In this document: piece by piece, positions 12,866 through 28,652 of the stretch
Numbering within the stretch: position 1 is the stretch's first letter
Layout of the letters: every line of letters starts with the position of its first letter
DNA from: Bombus terrestris
Lineage: Eukaryota; Arthropoda; Insecta; Hymenoptera; Apidae
Length of the DNA: 64,000 nt
NCBI RefSeq assembly: GCF_910591885.1
Contig: NC_063275.1
Location: 11,272,501-11,336,500 of the forward strand
Direction of reading: 5' to 3'
The notes under the pieces: generated by a model
Databases searched by the model: none
Seen by the model: the letters and a program-made list of their open reading frames with translations, nothing else
Told to the model about the DNA's origin: nothing
Program-made: the position numbers and the translations under genes

Positions 12866-14155
12866 CTACATAACGTTATACGATATAACGTAATACTATA
12901 TAACATGATACGATATATCCTAATACTATATAACGTTGTATCTTTAATCGCAATAGTATATAACGTTATACGTTATATCGTAATTGTATATAACGTTATA
13001 CGTTATACCGTAACAGTATATAGCGTTATACGTTATATCGTAATAACATACAACGTTATACGTTATAACGTAATACTATATAACGTGATGCGATATATCG
13101 TAATGCTATATAACGTTATACGTTATAACGTATTACTATATAACGTGATACGATATATCGTAATGCTATATAACGTTATACGTTATATCGCAATAGCATA
13201 TAACGTTATAGGTTATAACGTATTACTATATAACGAGATACGATATATCGTAATGCTATATAACGTTATAACTTGTATCGTAATAATATATAACGTTATA
13301 CGTTATATCGTAATAGTATATAACGTTATACGTTATATCCTAATACTATATAACGTTATACGATATAACGTAATACTATATAACATGATACGATATATCC
13401 TAATGCTATATAACGTTGTATCTTTAATCGCAATAGTATATAACGTTATACGTTATATCGTAATTGTATATAACGTTATACGTTATACCGTAACAGTATA
13501 TAACGTTATACGTTATATCGTAATAACATACAACGTTATACGTTATAACGTAATACTATATAACGTGATGCGATATATCGTAATGCTATATAACGTTATA
13601 CGTTATAACGTATTACTATATAACGTGATACGATATATCGTAATGCTATATAACGTTATAACTTATTTCGTAATAGTATATAACGTTATACGTTATATCG
13701 TAATAGTATATAACGTTATATGTTATATCCTAATGCTATATAATGTTATACGGTATAACGTAATACTATATAACATGATACGATATATCCTAATGCTATA
13801 TAACGTTATACCTTGAATCGCAATAGTATATAACGTTATACGTTATGTCGTAATTGTATATAACGTTATACGTTATATCCTAATACTTTATAACGTTATA
13901 CGTTATAACGTATTACCATATAACGTGATACGATATATCGTAATGCTATATAACGTTATAACTTATATCGTAATAATATATGACGTTATACGTTATATGG
14001 TAATAGTATATAACGTTATACGTTATATCCTAATACTATATAACGTTATACGATATAACGTAATATTATATAACATGATACGATATATCCTAATCCAATA
14101 TAACGTTATACCTTGAATCGCAATAGTATATAACGTTATAGGTTATATCGTAATT

Positions 14156-14192
14156 GTATATAACGATATACGTTATACGTTATATCGCAATA
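14156..14192 (+). repeat. Extended 37-bp monomer, copy B
   Basis: Partner of 4404-4440 at offset 9,752. It restores the register shifted at 12843. Confidence 0.9.
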
Positions 14193-14912
14193 GTATATAA
14201 CGTTATACGTTGTATGGTAATAGTATATAACGTTATACGTTATATCGTAATTGTATATAACGTTATACGTTATATCGTTATTGTATATAACGTTATACGT
14301 TATACCGTAACTGTATATAACGTTATACGTTATATCGTAATTGTATATAACGTTATACGTTATATCGTAATTGTACATACCGTTATACGTTATATCGCAA
14401 TAGTATATACCGTTATAAGTTATAACGTATTACTATATAACGAGATACGATATATCGTAATGCTGTATACGGTTATAACTTATATTGTAATAGTACATAA
14501 CGTTATGCGTCATAACGTATTACTATATAACATGATACGATATATCGTAATGCTATATAACGTTATACGTTATATCGCAATAGTAAATAACGTTATACGT
14601 TGTATAGTAATAATATATAACGTTATACGTTATATCGTAATTGTATATAACGTTATACGTTATACCGTAACTGTATATAACGTTATACGTTATATCGTAA
14701 TTGTATATAACGTTATACTTTATATCGTAATTGTATATACCGTTATACGTTATATCGCATTAGTATATACCGTTATACGTTATAACGTATTACTATATAA
14801 CGAGATACGATATATCGTAATGCTATGTACCGTTATAACTTATATCGTAATAGTATATAACGTTATGCGTTATAACGTATTACTATATAACATGATACGA
14901 TATATCGTAATG

Positions 14913-14944
14913 CTGTATATAACGTTATACGTTATATCGCAATA
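14913..14944 (+). repeat. 32-bp monomer, copy B
   Basis: Partner of 5161-5192, beginning CTGTATATAACG. Confidence 0.92.
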
Positions 14945-15424
14945 GTATATAACGTTGTACGTTATATCGTTATACTATATAACGTTATACGTTATACCGT
15001 AATAGTATATAACATGATACGATATATCGTAATGCTATACAACATGATACGATATATCCTAATGCTATATAACAATATACGTTATAACGTATTACTATAT
15101 AACGTAATACGATATGTCGTAATGCTATATAACGTTATAACTTATATCGTAATAGTATATAAGGTTATACGTTATATCGTAATTGTATATAACGTTGTAC
15201 GTTTTATCGTAATACTATATAACGTTATAGGTTATATGGTATTAGTATATAACGTTGTATGATATACGGCAATGCTATATAACTTTATACCTTGTATAGT
15301 AATAGTATATAACGATATACGTTATATCGCAATAGTATATAACGTTATACGATATAACGTAATACTGTATAACATGATACGATATATCCTAATGCTATAT
15401 AACGTTATAACTTATATCGTAATA

Positions 15425-16354
15425 GTATATAACGTTATACGTAATATCGTAACAGTAATTAACGTTATACGTTATATCGTAATACTATATAAAGTTATAC
15501 GCTATAACGTAATACTATATAACGTGATACGATATATCGTAATAGTTTATAACGTTATACGTTATATCGTAACAGTATTTAACGTTATACGTTATATCGT
15601 AATACTATATAACGTTATAAGTTATAACGTATTACTATATAACGTGATACGATATATCGTAATGCTATATAACGTTATACGTTATATGGCAATAGTATAT
15701 AACGTTATACGATATAACGTAATACTATATAACGTTACACGTTATATCGTAATAGTATATAACGTTATACGTAATATCGTAACAGTAATTAACGTTATAC
15801 GTTATATCGTAATACTATATAAAGTTATACGCTATAACGTAATACTATATAACGTGATACGATATATCGTAATAGTTTATAACGTTATACGTTATATCGT
15901 AACAGTATTTAACGTTATACGTTATATCGTAATACTATATAACGTTATAAGTTATAACGTATTACTATATAACGTGATACGATATATCGTAATGCTATAT
16001 AACGTTATACGTTATATGGCAATAGTATATAACGTTATACGATATAACGTAATACTATATATCGTTACACGTTATATCGTAATAGTATATAACGTTATAC
16101 GTAATATCGTAACAGTAATTAACGTTATACGTTATAACGTAATACTATATAAAGTTATACGCTATAACGTAATACTATATTACGTGATACGATATATCGT
16201 AATAGTTTATAACGTTATACGTTATATCGTAACAGTATTTAACGTTATACGTTATATCGTAATACTATATAACGTTATAAGTTATAACGTATTACTATAT
16301 AACGTTATACGATATAACGTAATACTATATAACGTTACACGTTATATCGTAATA
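15425..16354 (+). repeat. 330-bp 11-mer triplication, copy B, third unit short
   Basis: Matches 5673-6662, but the last unit lacks 60 bases (two monomers equal to 6543-6602). The junction monomer at 16295-16324 begins with C, like the lost one, and continues like the monomer at 6603. It is therefore a chimera from a crossover within the conserved TATATAACG stretch. A further change, TTACGTG at about 16180, is seen in the third unit. Confidence 0.9.
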
Positions 16355-16714
16355 GTATATAACGTTATACGATATATCGTAATTGTATATAACGTTATAC
16401 GTTATACCGTAACAGTAGATGACGTTATACGTTATATCGTAATAGTATATGACGTTATACGTTATATCGTCGTAGTATATAACATGATACAATATATCGT
16501 AATGCTATATAACGTTATACGTTATATCGCAATAGTATATAACGTTATACCATGTATCGTAATACTATATAACGTTATACGTTATATCGCAATAATATAT
16601 AACGTTATACGATATAACGTAATACTATATAACGTTATACGTTATATCGTAATAGTATATAACATGATACGATATATCGTAATGCTATATAACGTTATAA
16701 CTTATATCGTTATA

Positions 16715-16804
16715 GTATATAACGTTATACGTTATATCGTAACAGTATATAACGTTATACGTTATATCGTAACAGTATATAACGTTATACGTTATATCGT
16801 AACA
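16715..16804 (+). repeat. Run of three identical monomers, copy B
   Basis: Partner of 7023-7112 at offset 9,692, with the same flanking CGTATTA and CTTTATCCGTTG monomers. Confidence 0.85.
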
Positions 16805-19800
16805 GTATATAACGTTATACGTTATATCGTATTACTGTATAACTTTATCCGTTGTTACGTAATACTATAAAACGTGATACGATATATCGTAATGCTATAT
16901 AACGTTATACGTTATATCGCAATAGCATATAACGTTATACGTTATAACGTATTACTATATAATGAGATACGATATATCGTAATGCTATATAACGTTATAC
17001 GTTATAACGTATTACTATATAACGTGATACGATATATCGTAATGCTATATAACGTTATACGTTGTAACGTATTACTATATAACGTGATACGATATATCGT
17101 AATGCTATATAACGTTATAACTTATTTCGTAATAGTATATAACGTCATACGTTATATCGTAATAGTACATAACGTTATACGTTATATCCTAATACTATAT
17201 AATGTTATACGATATAACGTAATACTATATAACATGATACGATATATCCTAATGCTATATAACGTTATACCTTGAATCGCAATAGTATATAACGTTATAC
17301 GTTATGTCGTAATTGTATATAACGTTATACGTTATATCCTAATACTGTATAACGTTATACGTTATAACGTATTACTATATAACGTGATACGATATATCGT
17401 AATGCTATATAACGTTATAACTTTTATCGTAATAATATATGACGTTATACGTTATATCGTAATAGTATATAACGTTATACGTTATAACGTATTACTATAT
17501 AACGTGATACGATATATCGTAATGCTATATAACGTTATAACTTATATCGTAATAATATATGACGTTATGGGTTATATCGTTATACTACATAACGTTATAC
17601 GTTATATCGTTATGCTATATAACGTTCTACGTTATATCGTAATAGTATATAACGTTATACGATATATCCTAATCCTATATAACGTTATACCTTGAATCGC
17701 AATAGTATATAACGTTATACGTTATATCGTAATTGTATATAACGGTATACGTTATACCGTAACAGTATATAACGTTATACGTTATATCGCAATAGTATAT
17801 AACGTTATACGTTGTATGGTAATAGTATATAACGTTATACGTTATATCGTAATTGTATATAACGTTATACGTTATATCGTAATTGTACATACCGTTATAC
17901 GTTATATCGCAATAGTATATACCGTTATACGTTATAACGTATTACTATATAACGAGATACGATATATCGTAATGCTATATACCGTTATAGCTTATATCGT
18001 AATAGTATATAACGTTATGCGTCATAACGTATTACCATATAACATGATACGATATATCGTAATGCTATATAACGTTATACGTTATATCGCAATAGTATAT
18101 AACGTTATACGTTATATCGTTATACTACATAACGTTATACGTTATATCGTTATGCTATATAACGTTATACGTTGTACAGTAATAGTATATAACGTTATAC
18201 GTTATATCGTAATTGTATATAACGTTATACGTTATACCGTAACAGTATATAACGTAATACGTTATATCGTAATAGTATATAACGTTATACGTTATATCGT
18301 AATAGTATATAACATGGTACGATATATCGTAATGCTATATAACGTTATACGTTATATCGCAATAGTATATAACGTTATACGTTATATCGTTATACTATAT
18401 AACGTTATACGTTATAGCGTAATAGTATATAACATGATACGATATATCGTAATGCTATATAACGTTATACGTTATAACGTATTACTATATAACGTGATAC
18501 GATATATCGTAATGCTATATAACGTTATACGTTATATCGCAATAGTATATAACGTTATACGTTATAACGTATTACTATATAACGAGATACGATATATCGT
18601 AATGCTATATAACGAGATACGATATATCGTAATGCTATATAACGTTATAACTTGTATCGTAATAATATATAACGTCATACGTTATTTCGTAATAGTATAT
18701 AACGTTATACGTTATATCCTAATACTATATAATGTTATACGATATTACGTAATACTATATAACATGATACGATATATCCTAATGCTATATAACGTTATAC
18801 CTTGAATCGCAATAGTATATAACGTTATACGTTATGTCGTAATTGTATATAACGTTATACGTTATATCCTAATACTGTATAACGTTATACGTTATAACGT
18901 ATTACTATATAACGTGATACGATATATCGTAATGCTATATAACGTTATAACTTATATCGTAATAATATATGACGTTATACGTTATATCGTAATAGTATAT
19001 AACGTTATACGTTATAACGTATTACTATATAACGACATACGATATATCGTAATGCTATATAACGTTGTAACCTATATCGTAATAATATATAACGTTATAC
19101 GTTATATCGTTATTGTATATAACGTTATACGTTATACCGTAACTGTATATAACGTTATACGTTATATCGTAATTGTATATAACGTTATGCGTTATATCGT
19201 AATTGTACATACCGTTATACGTTATATCGCAATAGTATATACCGTTATACGTTATAACGTATTACTATATAACGAGATACGATATATCGTAATGCTATAT
19301 ACCGTTATAACTTATATCGTAATAATATATAACGTTATGCGTCATAACGTATTACTATATAACATGATACGATATATCGTAATGCTATATAACGTTATAC
19401 GTTATATCGCAATAGTATATAACGTTATACGTTATATCGTTATACTACATAACGTTATACGTTATATCGTTATGCTATATAACGTTATACGTTATATCGT
19501 AATAGTATATAACGTTATACGTTGCATCCTAATACTATATAACGTTATACGATACAACGTAATACTATATAACATGATACGATATATCCTAATGGTATAT
19601 AACGTTATACCTTGAATCGCAATAGTATATAACGTTATACGTTATATCGTAATTGTATATAACGTTATACGTTATACCGTAACAGTATATAACGTAATAC
19701 GTTATATCGTAATAGTATATAACGTTATACGTTATATCGTAATAGTATATAACATGATACGATATATCGTAATGCTATATAACGTAATACGTTATATCGC

Positions 19801-20344
19801 AATAGTATATAACGTTATACGATATAACGTAATACTATATAACGTTATACGTTATATCGTAATAGTATATAACATGATACGATATATCGTAATGCTATAT
19901 AACGTTATACGTTATATCGCAATAGTATATAACGTTATGCGTTGTATAGTAATAATATATAACGTTATACGTTATATCGTAATTGTATATAACGTTATAC
20001 GTTATACCGTAACTGTATATAACGTTATACGTTATATCGTAATTGTATATAACGTTATACGTTATATCGTAATTGTATATACCGTTATACGTTATATCGC
20101 AATAGTATATACCGTTATACGTTATAACGTATTACTATATAACGAGATACGATATATCGTAATGCTATGTACCGTTATAACTTATATCGCTGTACTATAT
20201 AACGTTATACGTTATACCGTAATAGTATATAACATGATACGATATATCGTAATGCTATATAACATGATACGATATATCCTAATGCTATATAACGTTATAC
20301 GTTATATCGTATTACTATATAACTTTATACGTTGTGACGTAATA

Positions 20345-23300
20345 CTATAAACCGTGATACGATATATCGTAATGCTATATAACGTTATACGTTATATCGC
20401 AATAGTATATAACGTTATACGTTATAACGTATTACTATATAACGAGATACGATATATCGTAATGCTATATAACGTTGTAACCTATATCGTAATATTGTAT
20501 AACGTTATACGTTATATCGTTATTGTATATAACGTTATACGTTATACCGTAACTGTATATAACTTTATACGTTATATCGTAATTGTATATAACGTTATAC
20601 GTTACATCCTAATACTATATAACGTTATACGATACAACATAATACTATATAACATGATACGATATATCCTTATGGTATATAACGTTATACCTTGAATCGC
20701 AATAGTATATAACGTTATACGTTATATCGTAACAGTATATAACGTTATACGTTATGTCATATTACTATATAACATTATCTGTTGTGACGTAATACTATAA
20801 AACGTGATATGATATATCGTAATGCTATATAACGTTATACGTTATATCCTAATACTGTATAACGTTATACGTTATAACGTATTACTATATAACGAGATAT
20901 GATATATCGTAATGCTATATACCGTTATAACTTATATCGTAATAGTATATAACGTTATGCGTCATAACGTATTACCATATAACATGATACGATATATCGT
21001 AATGCTATATAACGTTATACGTTATATCGCAATAGTATATAACGTTATACGTTATATCGTTATACTACATAACGTTTTACGTTATATCGTTATGCTATAT
21101 AACGTTATACGTTATATCGTAATAGTATATAACGTTATACGTTACATCCTAATACTATATAACGTTATACGATACAACGTAATACTATATAACATGATAC
21201 GATATATCCTAATGGTACATAACGTTATACCTTGAATCGCAATAGTATATAACGTTATACGTTATATCGTAATTGTATATAACGTTATACGTTATACCGT
21301 AACAGTATATAACGTAATACGTTATATCGTAATAGTATATAACGTTATACGTTACATCCTAATACTATATAACGTTATACGATACAACGTAATACTATAT
21401 AACATGATACGATATATCCTAATGGTATATAACGTTATACCTTGAATCGTAATAGTATATAACATGGTACGATATATCGTAATGCTATATAACGTTATAC
21501 GTTATATCGCAATAGTATATAACGTTATACGATATAACGTAATACTATATAACGTTATACGTTATATCGTAATAGTATATAACATGATACGATATATCGT
21601 AATGCTATATAACGTTATACGTTATATCGCAATAGTATATAACGTTATACGTTGTATAGTAATAATATATAACGTTATACGTTATATCGTAATTGTATAT
21701 AACGTTATACGTTATACCGTAACTGTATATAACGTTATACGTTATATCGTAATTGTATATAACGTTATACTTTATATCGTAATTGTATATACCGTTATAA
21801 GTTATATCGCAATAGTATATACCGTTATACGTTATAACGTATTACTATATAACGAGATACGATATATCGTAATGCTATGTACCGTTATAACTTATATCGT
21901 AATAGTATATAACGTTATGCGTTATAACGTATTACTATATAACAACCTACGATATATCGTAATGCTATATAACGTTATACGTTATATCGCAATAGTATAT
22001 AACGTTATACGTTATATCGTTATACTATATAACGTTATACGTTATACCGTAATAGTATATAACATGATACGATATATCGTAATGCTATATAACGTTATAC
22101 GTTATAACGTATTACTATATAACGTGATACGATATATCGTAATGCTATATAACGTTATACGTTATATCGCAATAGTATATAACGTTATACGTTATAACGT
22201 ATTACTGTATAACGAGATACGATATATCGTAATGCTATATAACGAGATACGATATATCGTAATGCTATATAACGTTATAACTTGTATCGTAATAATATAT
22301 AACGTCATACGTTATATCGTAATAGTATATAACGTTATACGTTATATCCTAATACTATATAATGTTATACGATATAACGTAATACTATATAACATGATAC
22401 GATATATCCTAATGCTATATAACGTTATACCTTGAATCGCAATAGTATATAACGTTATACGTTATGTCGTAATTGTATATAACGTTATACGTTATATCCT
22501 AATACTGTATAACGTTATACGTTATAACGTATTACTATATAACGTGATACGATATATCGTAATGCTATATAACGTTATAACTTATATCGTAATAATATAT
22601 GACGTTATACGTTATATCGTAATAGTATATAACGTTATACGTTATAACGTATTACTATATAACGAGATACGATATATCGTAATGCTATATACCGTTATAA
22701 CTTATATCGTAATAGTATATAACGTTATGCGTCATAACGTATTACCATATAACATGATACGATATATCGTAATGCTATATAACGTTATACGTTATATCGC
22801 AATAGTATATAACGTTATACGTTATATCGATATACTACATAACGTTATACGTTATATCGTTATGCTATATAACGTTATACGTTATATCGTAATAGTATAT
22901 AACGTTATACGTTACATCCTAATACTATATAACGTTATACGATACAACGTAATACTATATAACATGATACGATATATCCTAATGGTATATAACGTTATAC
23001 CTTGAATCGCAATAGCATATAACGTTATACGTTATATCGTAATTGTATATACCGTTATGCGTTATATCGTAATAGTATATAACGTTATACGTTATATCGT
23101 AATTGTATATAACGTTGTACGTGATATCGTAATAGTATATAACATGATACGATATATCGTAATGCTATATAACGTAATACGTTATATCGCAATAGTATAT
23201 AATGTTATACGATATAACGTAATACTATATAACGTTATACGTTATATCGTAATAGTATATAACATGATACGATATATCGTAATGCTATATAACGTTATAC

Positions 23301-23524
23301 GTTATATCGCAATAGTCTATAACGTTATACGTTGTATAGTAATTATATATAACGTTATACGTTATATCGTAATTGTATATAACGTTATACGTTATACCGT
23401 AACTGTATATAACGTTATACGTTATATCGTAATTGTATATAACGTTATACGTTATATCGTAATTGTATATTCCGTTATACGTTATATCGCAATAGTATAT
23501 ACCGTTATACGTTATAACGTATTA
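20345..23524 (+). repeat. Mosaic transition: start of a third 9.7-kb copy, then mixed modules
   Basis: Bases 20345 to about 20640 follow the start of copy B at offset 9,692. After that the order changes. About 20912-21235 and 22680-23005 share one module at offset 1,770. About 21.9-22.7 kb matches 8.6-9.35 kb of copy A (offset 13,322) and the equivalent part of copy B (offset 3,630). The 1.88-kb pair and the 11-mer triplication are absent. This is where the 9.7-kb HOR ends and the family found in the rest of the window begins. No non-satellite sequence marks the change. Confidence 0.8.
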
Positions 23525-23553
23525 CTATAAACGAGATACGATATATCGTAATG
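23525..23553 (+). repeat. 29-bp monomer, first of ten
   Basis: Starts CTATAAACGAG instead of CTATATAACGAG, one base shorter, and brings TAA into the open frame. The same monomer starts at 26164, 28653, 31322, 32850, 38849, 46587, 49616, 57354 and 61463, each shifting the register by -1. It is never seen before 23.5 kb, so it labels the second HOR family. It is always followed by a monomer with CTATGTACCG. Confidence 0.93.
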
Positions 23554-24453
23554 CTATGTACCGTTATAACTTATATCGTAATAGTATATAACGTTATGCG
23601 TTATAACGTATTACTATATAACATGATACGATATATCGTAATGCTATATAACGTTATACGTTATATCGCAATGGTATATAACGTTATACGTTATATCGTT
23701 ATACTATATAACGTTATACGTTGTACCGTAATAGTATATAACATGATACGATATTTCGTAATGCTATATAACATGATACGATATATCCTAATGCTATATA
23801 ACGTTATACGTTATATCGTATTACTATATAACTTTATACGTTGTGACGTAATACTATAAACCGTGATACGATATATCGTAATGCTATATAACGTTATACG
23901 TTATATCGCAATAGTATATAACGTTATACGTTATAACGTATTACTATATAACGAGATACGATATATCGTGATGCTATATAACGTTATAACTTGTATCGTA
24001 ATAATATATAACGTTATACGTTACATCGTAATAGTATATAACGTTATACGTTATATCGTATTACTATATAACTTTATCCGTCGTGACGTAATACTATAAA
24101 ACGTGATACGATATATCGTAATGCTATATAACGTTATACGTTATATCGCAATAGTATATAACGTTATACGATAGAACGTAATACTATATAACATGATACG
24201 ATATATCGTAATGCTATATAACGTTATACGTTATATCGCAATAGTATATAACGTTATACGTTATATCGTTATACTACATAACGTTATACGTTATATCGTT
24301 ATGCTATATAACGTTATATGTTATATCGTAATAGTATATAACGTTATACGTTACATCCTAATACTATATAACGTTATACGATACAACATAATACTATATA
24401 ACATGATACGATATATCCTTATGGTATATAACGTTATACCTTGAATCGCAATA

Positions 24454-24603
24454 GTATATAACGTTATACGTTATATCGTAACAGTATATAACGTTATACG
24501 TTATATCGTAACAGTATATAACGTTATACGTTATATCGTAACAGTATATAACGTTATACGTTATATCGTAACAGTATATAACGTTATACGTTATATCGTA
24601 ACA
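24454..24603 (+). repeat. Five identical monomers ending CGTAACA
   Basis: Five consecutive 30-base copies without a difference, followed by one ending CGTATTA and the CTTTATCCGTCG variant. It is the longest run of perfect identity that I found by eye. Homologous runs lie at 27273, 29762, 34409, 39988 and 50755 with four or five members and small changes, so the copy number at this spot is unstable. Confidence 0.9.
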
Positions 24604-26163
24604 GTATATAACGTTATACGTTATATCGTATTACTATATAACTTTATCCGTCGTGACGTAATACTATAAAACGTGATACGATATATCGTAATGCTATATA
24701 ACGTTATACGTTATATCGCAATAGTATATAACGTTATACGTTATAACGTATTACTATATAACGAGATACGATATATCGTAATGCTATATAACGTTATAAC
24801 TTATATCGTAATAATATATAACGTTATACGTTATATCGTAATAGTATATAACGTTATACGTTATATCCTAATACTACATAACGTTATACGATATAACGTA
24901 ATACTATATAACATGATACGATATATCCTAAAGCTATATAACGTTGTATCTTTAATCGCAATAGTATATAACGTTATACGTTATATCGTAATTGTATATA
25001 ACGTTATACGTTATACCGTAACAGTATATAACGTTATACGTTATATCGTAATAACATACAACGTTATACGTTATAACGTAATACTATATAACGTTATACC
25101 ATGTATCGTAATGCTATATAACGTTATACGTTATATCGCAATAGTATATAACGTTATACGTTATAACGTATTACTATATAACGAGATACGATATATCGTA
25201 ATGCTATATAACGAGATACGATATATCGAAATGCTGTATAACGTTATAACTTGTTTCGTAATAATATATAACGTTATACGTTATATCGTAATAGTATATA
25301 ACGTTATACGTTATATCCTAATACTATATAACGTTATACGATATAACGTAATACTATATAACATGATACGATATATCCTAATGCTATATAACGTTGTATC
25401 TTTAATCGCAATAGTATATAACGTTATACGTTATATCGTAATTGTATATAACGTTATACGTTATACCGTAACAGTATATAACGTTATACGTTATATCGTA
25501 ATAACATACAACGTTATACGTTATAACGTAATACTATATAACGTGATGCGATATATCGTGATGCTATATAACGTTATACGTTATAACGTATTACTATATA
25601 ACGTGATACGATATATCGTAATACTATATAATGTTATACGATATAACGTAATACTATATAACATGATACGATATATCGTAATGCTATATAACGTAATACG
25701 TTATATCGCAATAGTATATAACGTTATACGATATAACGTAATACTATATAACGTTATACGTTATATCGTAATAGTATATAACATGATACGATATATCGTA
25801 ATGCTATATAACGTTATACGTTATATCGCAATAGTATATAACGTTATACATTGTATAGTAATAATATATAACGTTATACGTTATATCGTAATAGTATATA
25901 ACATGATACGATATATCGTAATGCTATATAACGTTATACGTTATATCGCAATAGTATATAACGTTATACGTTGTATAGTAATAATATATAACGTTATCCG
26001 TTATATCGTAATTGTATATAACGTTATACGTTATACCGTAACTGTATATAACGTTATACGTTATATCGTAATTGTATATAACGTTATACGTTATATCGTA
26101 ATTGTATATACCGTTATACGTTATATCGCAATAGTATATACCGTTATACGTTATAACGTATTA

Positions 26164-28652
26164 CTATAAACGAGATACGATATATCGTAATGCTATGTAC
26201 CGTTATAACTTATATCGTAATAGTATATAACGTTATGCGTTATAACGTATTACTATATAACATGATACGATATATCGTAATGCTATATAACGTTATACGT
26301 TATATCGCAATAGTATATAACGTTTTACGTTATATCGTTATACTATATAACGTTATACGTTGTACCGTAATAGTATATAACATGATACGATATATCGTAA
26401 TGCTATATAACATGATACGATATATCCTAATGCTATATAACGTTATACGTTATATCGTATTACTATATAACTTTATACGTTGTGACGTAATACTATAAAC
26501 CGTGATACGATATATCGTAATGCTATATAACGTTATACGTTATATCGCAATAGTATATAACGTTATACGTTATAACGTATTACTATATAACGAGATACGA
26601 TATATCGTAATGCTATATAACGCTATAACTTGTATCGTAATAATATATAACGTTATACGTTATATCGTAATAATATATAACGTTATACGTTATATCCTAA
26701 TACTATATAACGTTATACGATATAACGTAATACTATATAAAATGATACGATATATCCTAATACTATATAACGTTGTATCTTTAATCGCAATAGTATATAA
26801 CGTTATACGTTATATCGTAATTGTATATAACGTTATACGTTATACCGTAACAGTATATAACGTTATACGTTATATCGTAATAACATACAACGTTATACGT
26901 TATATCGTAATAGTATATAACATGATACGATATATCGTAATGCTATGTACCGTTATAACTTATATCGTAATAGTATATAACGTTATGCGTTATAACGTAT
27001 TACTATATAACATGATACGATATATCGTAATGCTATATAACGTTATACGTTATATCGCAATAGTATATAACGTTATACGTTATATCGTTATACTACATAA
27101 CGTTATACGTTATATCGTTATGCTATATAACGTTATATGTTATATCGTAATAGTATATAACGTTATACGTTACATCCTAATACTATATAACGTTATACGA
27201 TACAACATAATACTATATAACATGATACGATATATCCTTATGGTATATAACGTTATACCTTGAATCGCAATAGTATATAACGTTATACGTTATATCGTAA
27301 CAGTATATAACGTTATACGTTATATCGTAACAGTATATAACGTTATACGTTATATCGTAACAGTATATAACGTTATACGTTATATCGTAACAGTATATAA
27401 CGTTATACGTTATATCGTAGCAGTATATAACGTTATACGTTATATCGTATTACTATATAACTTTATCCGTCGTGACGTAATACTATAAAACGTGATACGA
27501 TATATCGTAATGCTATATAACGTTGTACGTTATATCGCAATAGTATATAACGTTATACGTTATAACGTATTACTATATAACGAGATACGATATATCGTAA
27601 TGCTATATAACGTTATAACTTGTATCGTAATAATATATAACGTTATACGTTATATCGTAATAGTATATAACGTTATACGTTATATCCTAATACTATATAA
27701 CGTTATACGATAGAACGTAATACTATATAACATGATACGATATATCCTAAAGCTATATAACGTTGTATCTTTAATCGCAATAGTATATAACGTTATACGT
27801 TATATCGTAATTGTATATAACGTTATACGTTATATCGTAATAACATACTACGTTATACGTTATAACGTAATACTATATAACGTGATGCGATATATCGTAA
27901 TGCTATATAACGTTATACGTTATATCGCAATAGTATATAACGTTATACGTTATAACGTATTACTATATAACGAGATACGATATATCGTAATGCTATATAA
28001 CGAGATACGATATATCGTAATGCTATATACCGTTATAACTTATATCGTAATAGTATATAACGTTATGCGTCATAACGTATTACCATATAACATGATACGA
28101 TATATCGTAATGCTATATAACGTTATACGTTATATCGCAATAGTATATAACGTTATACGTTATATCGATATACTACATAACGTTATACGTTATATCGTTA
28201 TGCTATATAACGTTATACGTTATATCGTAGTTGTATATAACGTTATACGTTATATCGTAATAGTATATAACATGATACGATATATCGTAATGCTATATAA
28301 CGTAATACGTTATATCGCAATAGTATATAATGTTATACGATATAACGTAATACTATATAACGTTATACGTTATATCGTAATAGTATATAACATGATACGA
28401 TATATCGTAATGCTATATAACGTTATACGTTATATCGCAATAGTCTATAACGTTATACGTTGTATAGTAATAATATATAACGTTATACGTTATATCGTAA
28501 TTGTATATAACGTTATACGTTATACCGTAACTGTATATAACGTTATACGTTATATCGTAATTGTATATAACGTTATACGTTATATCGTAATTGTATATTC
28601 TGTTATACGTTATATCGCAATAGTATATACCGTTATACGTTATAACGTATTA
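26164..28652 (+). repeat. 2.5-2.7-kb HOR, unit 2 (2,489 bp)
   Basis: Same start and order as unit 1. The segment 26190-27263 matches 28679-29752 in unit 3 at offset 2,489 with about five translated differences in 355 residues. The CGTAACA run here has four identical monomers plus one ending CGTAGCA. Confidence 0.87.
27273..27422 (+). repeat. CGTAACA run, unit 2
   Basis: Four identical monomers (27273-27392) and a fifth ending CGTAGCA (27393-27422). The CGTAGCA form is shared with 34409, 39988 and 50755 but not with 24454 or 29762. Confidence 0.88.

Larger units (their letters stand above)
10653..20344 (+). repeat. ~9.7-kb higher-order repeat, copy B (9,692 bp)
   Basis: Second copy, directly following copy A. 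Three length changes relative to A are visible. It has seven extra monomers near 10773-10982, also present in the start of the third copy at 20465. It has two monomers at 11673-11732 where A has five at 1831-1980. It lost two monomers at about 16295. All odd-length monomers of A recur at matching places (12843, 14156, 14913). The near-identity implies recent duplication or ongoing homogenisation. Confidence 0.92.
23525..26163 (+). repeat. 2.5-2.7-kb HOR, unit 1 (2,639 bp)
   Basis: First of three units marked at the start by the 29-bp monomer. It contains the CTATAAACCGTG landmark at 23854, a run of five identical monomers at 24454-24603, and two TTGTATCTTTAATCGC markers. Compared with unit 2 it has extra monomers in its second half (the equivalent stretch before 26164 includes 25.1-25.9 kb). 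Confidence 0.85.

Noticed and set aside
1021..20344. Reading the 9.7-kb repeats as retrotransposons with long terminal repeats.
   Set aside because: No internal coding region, primer-binding site or polypurine tract exists. The units are built wholly of 30-bp monomers in direct tandem.
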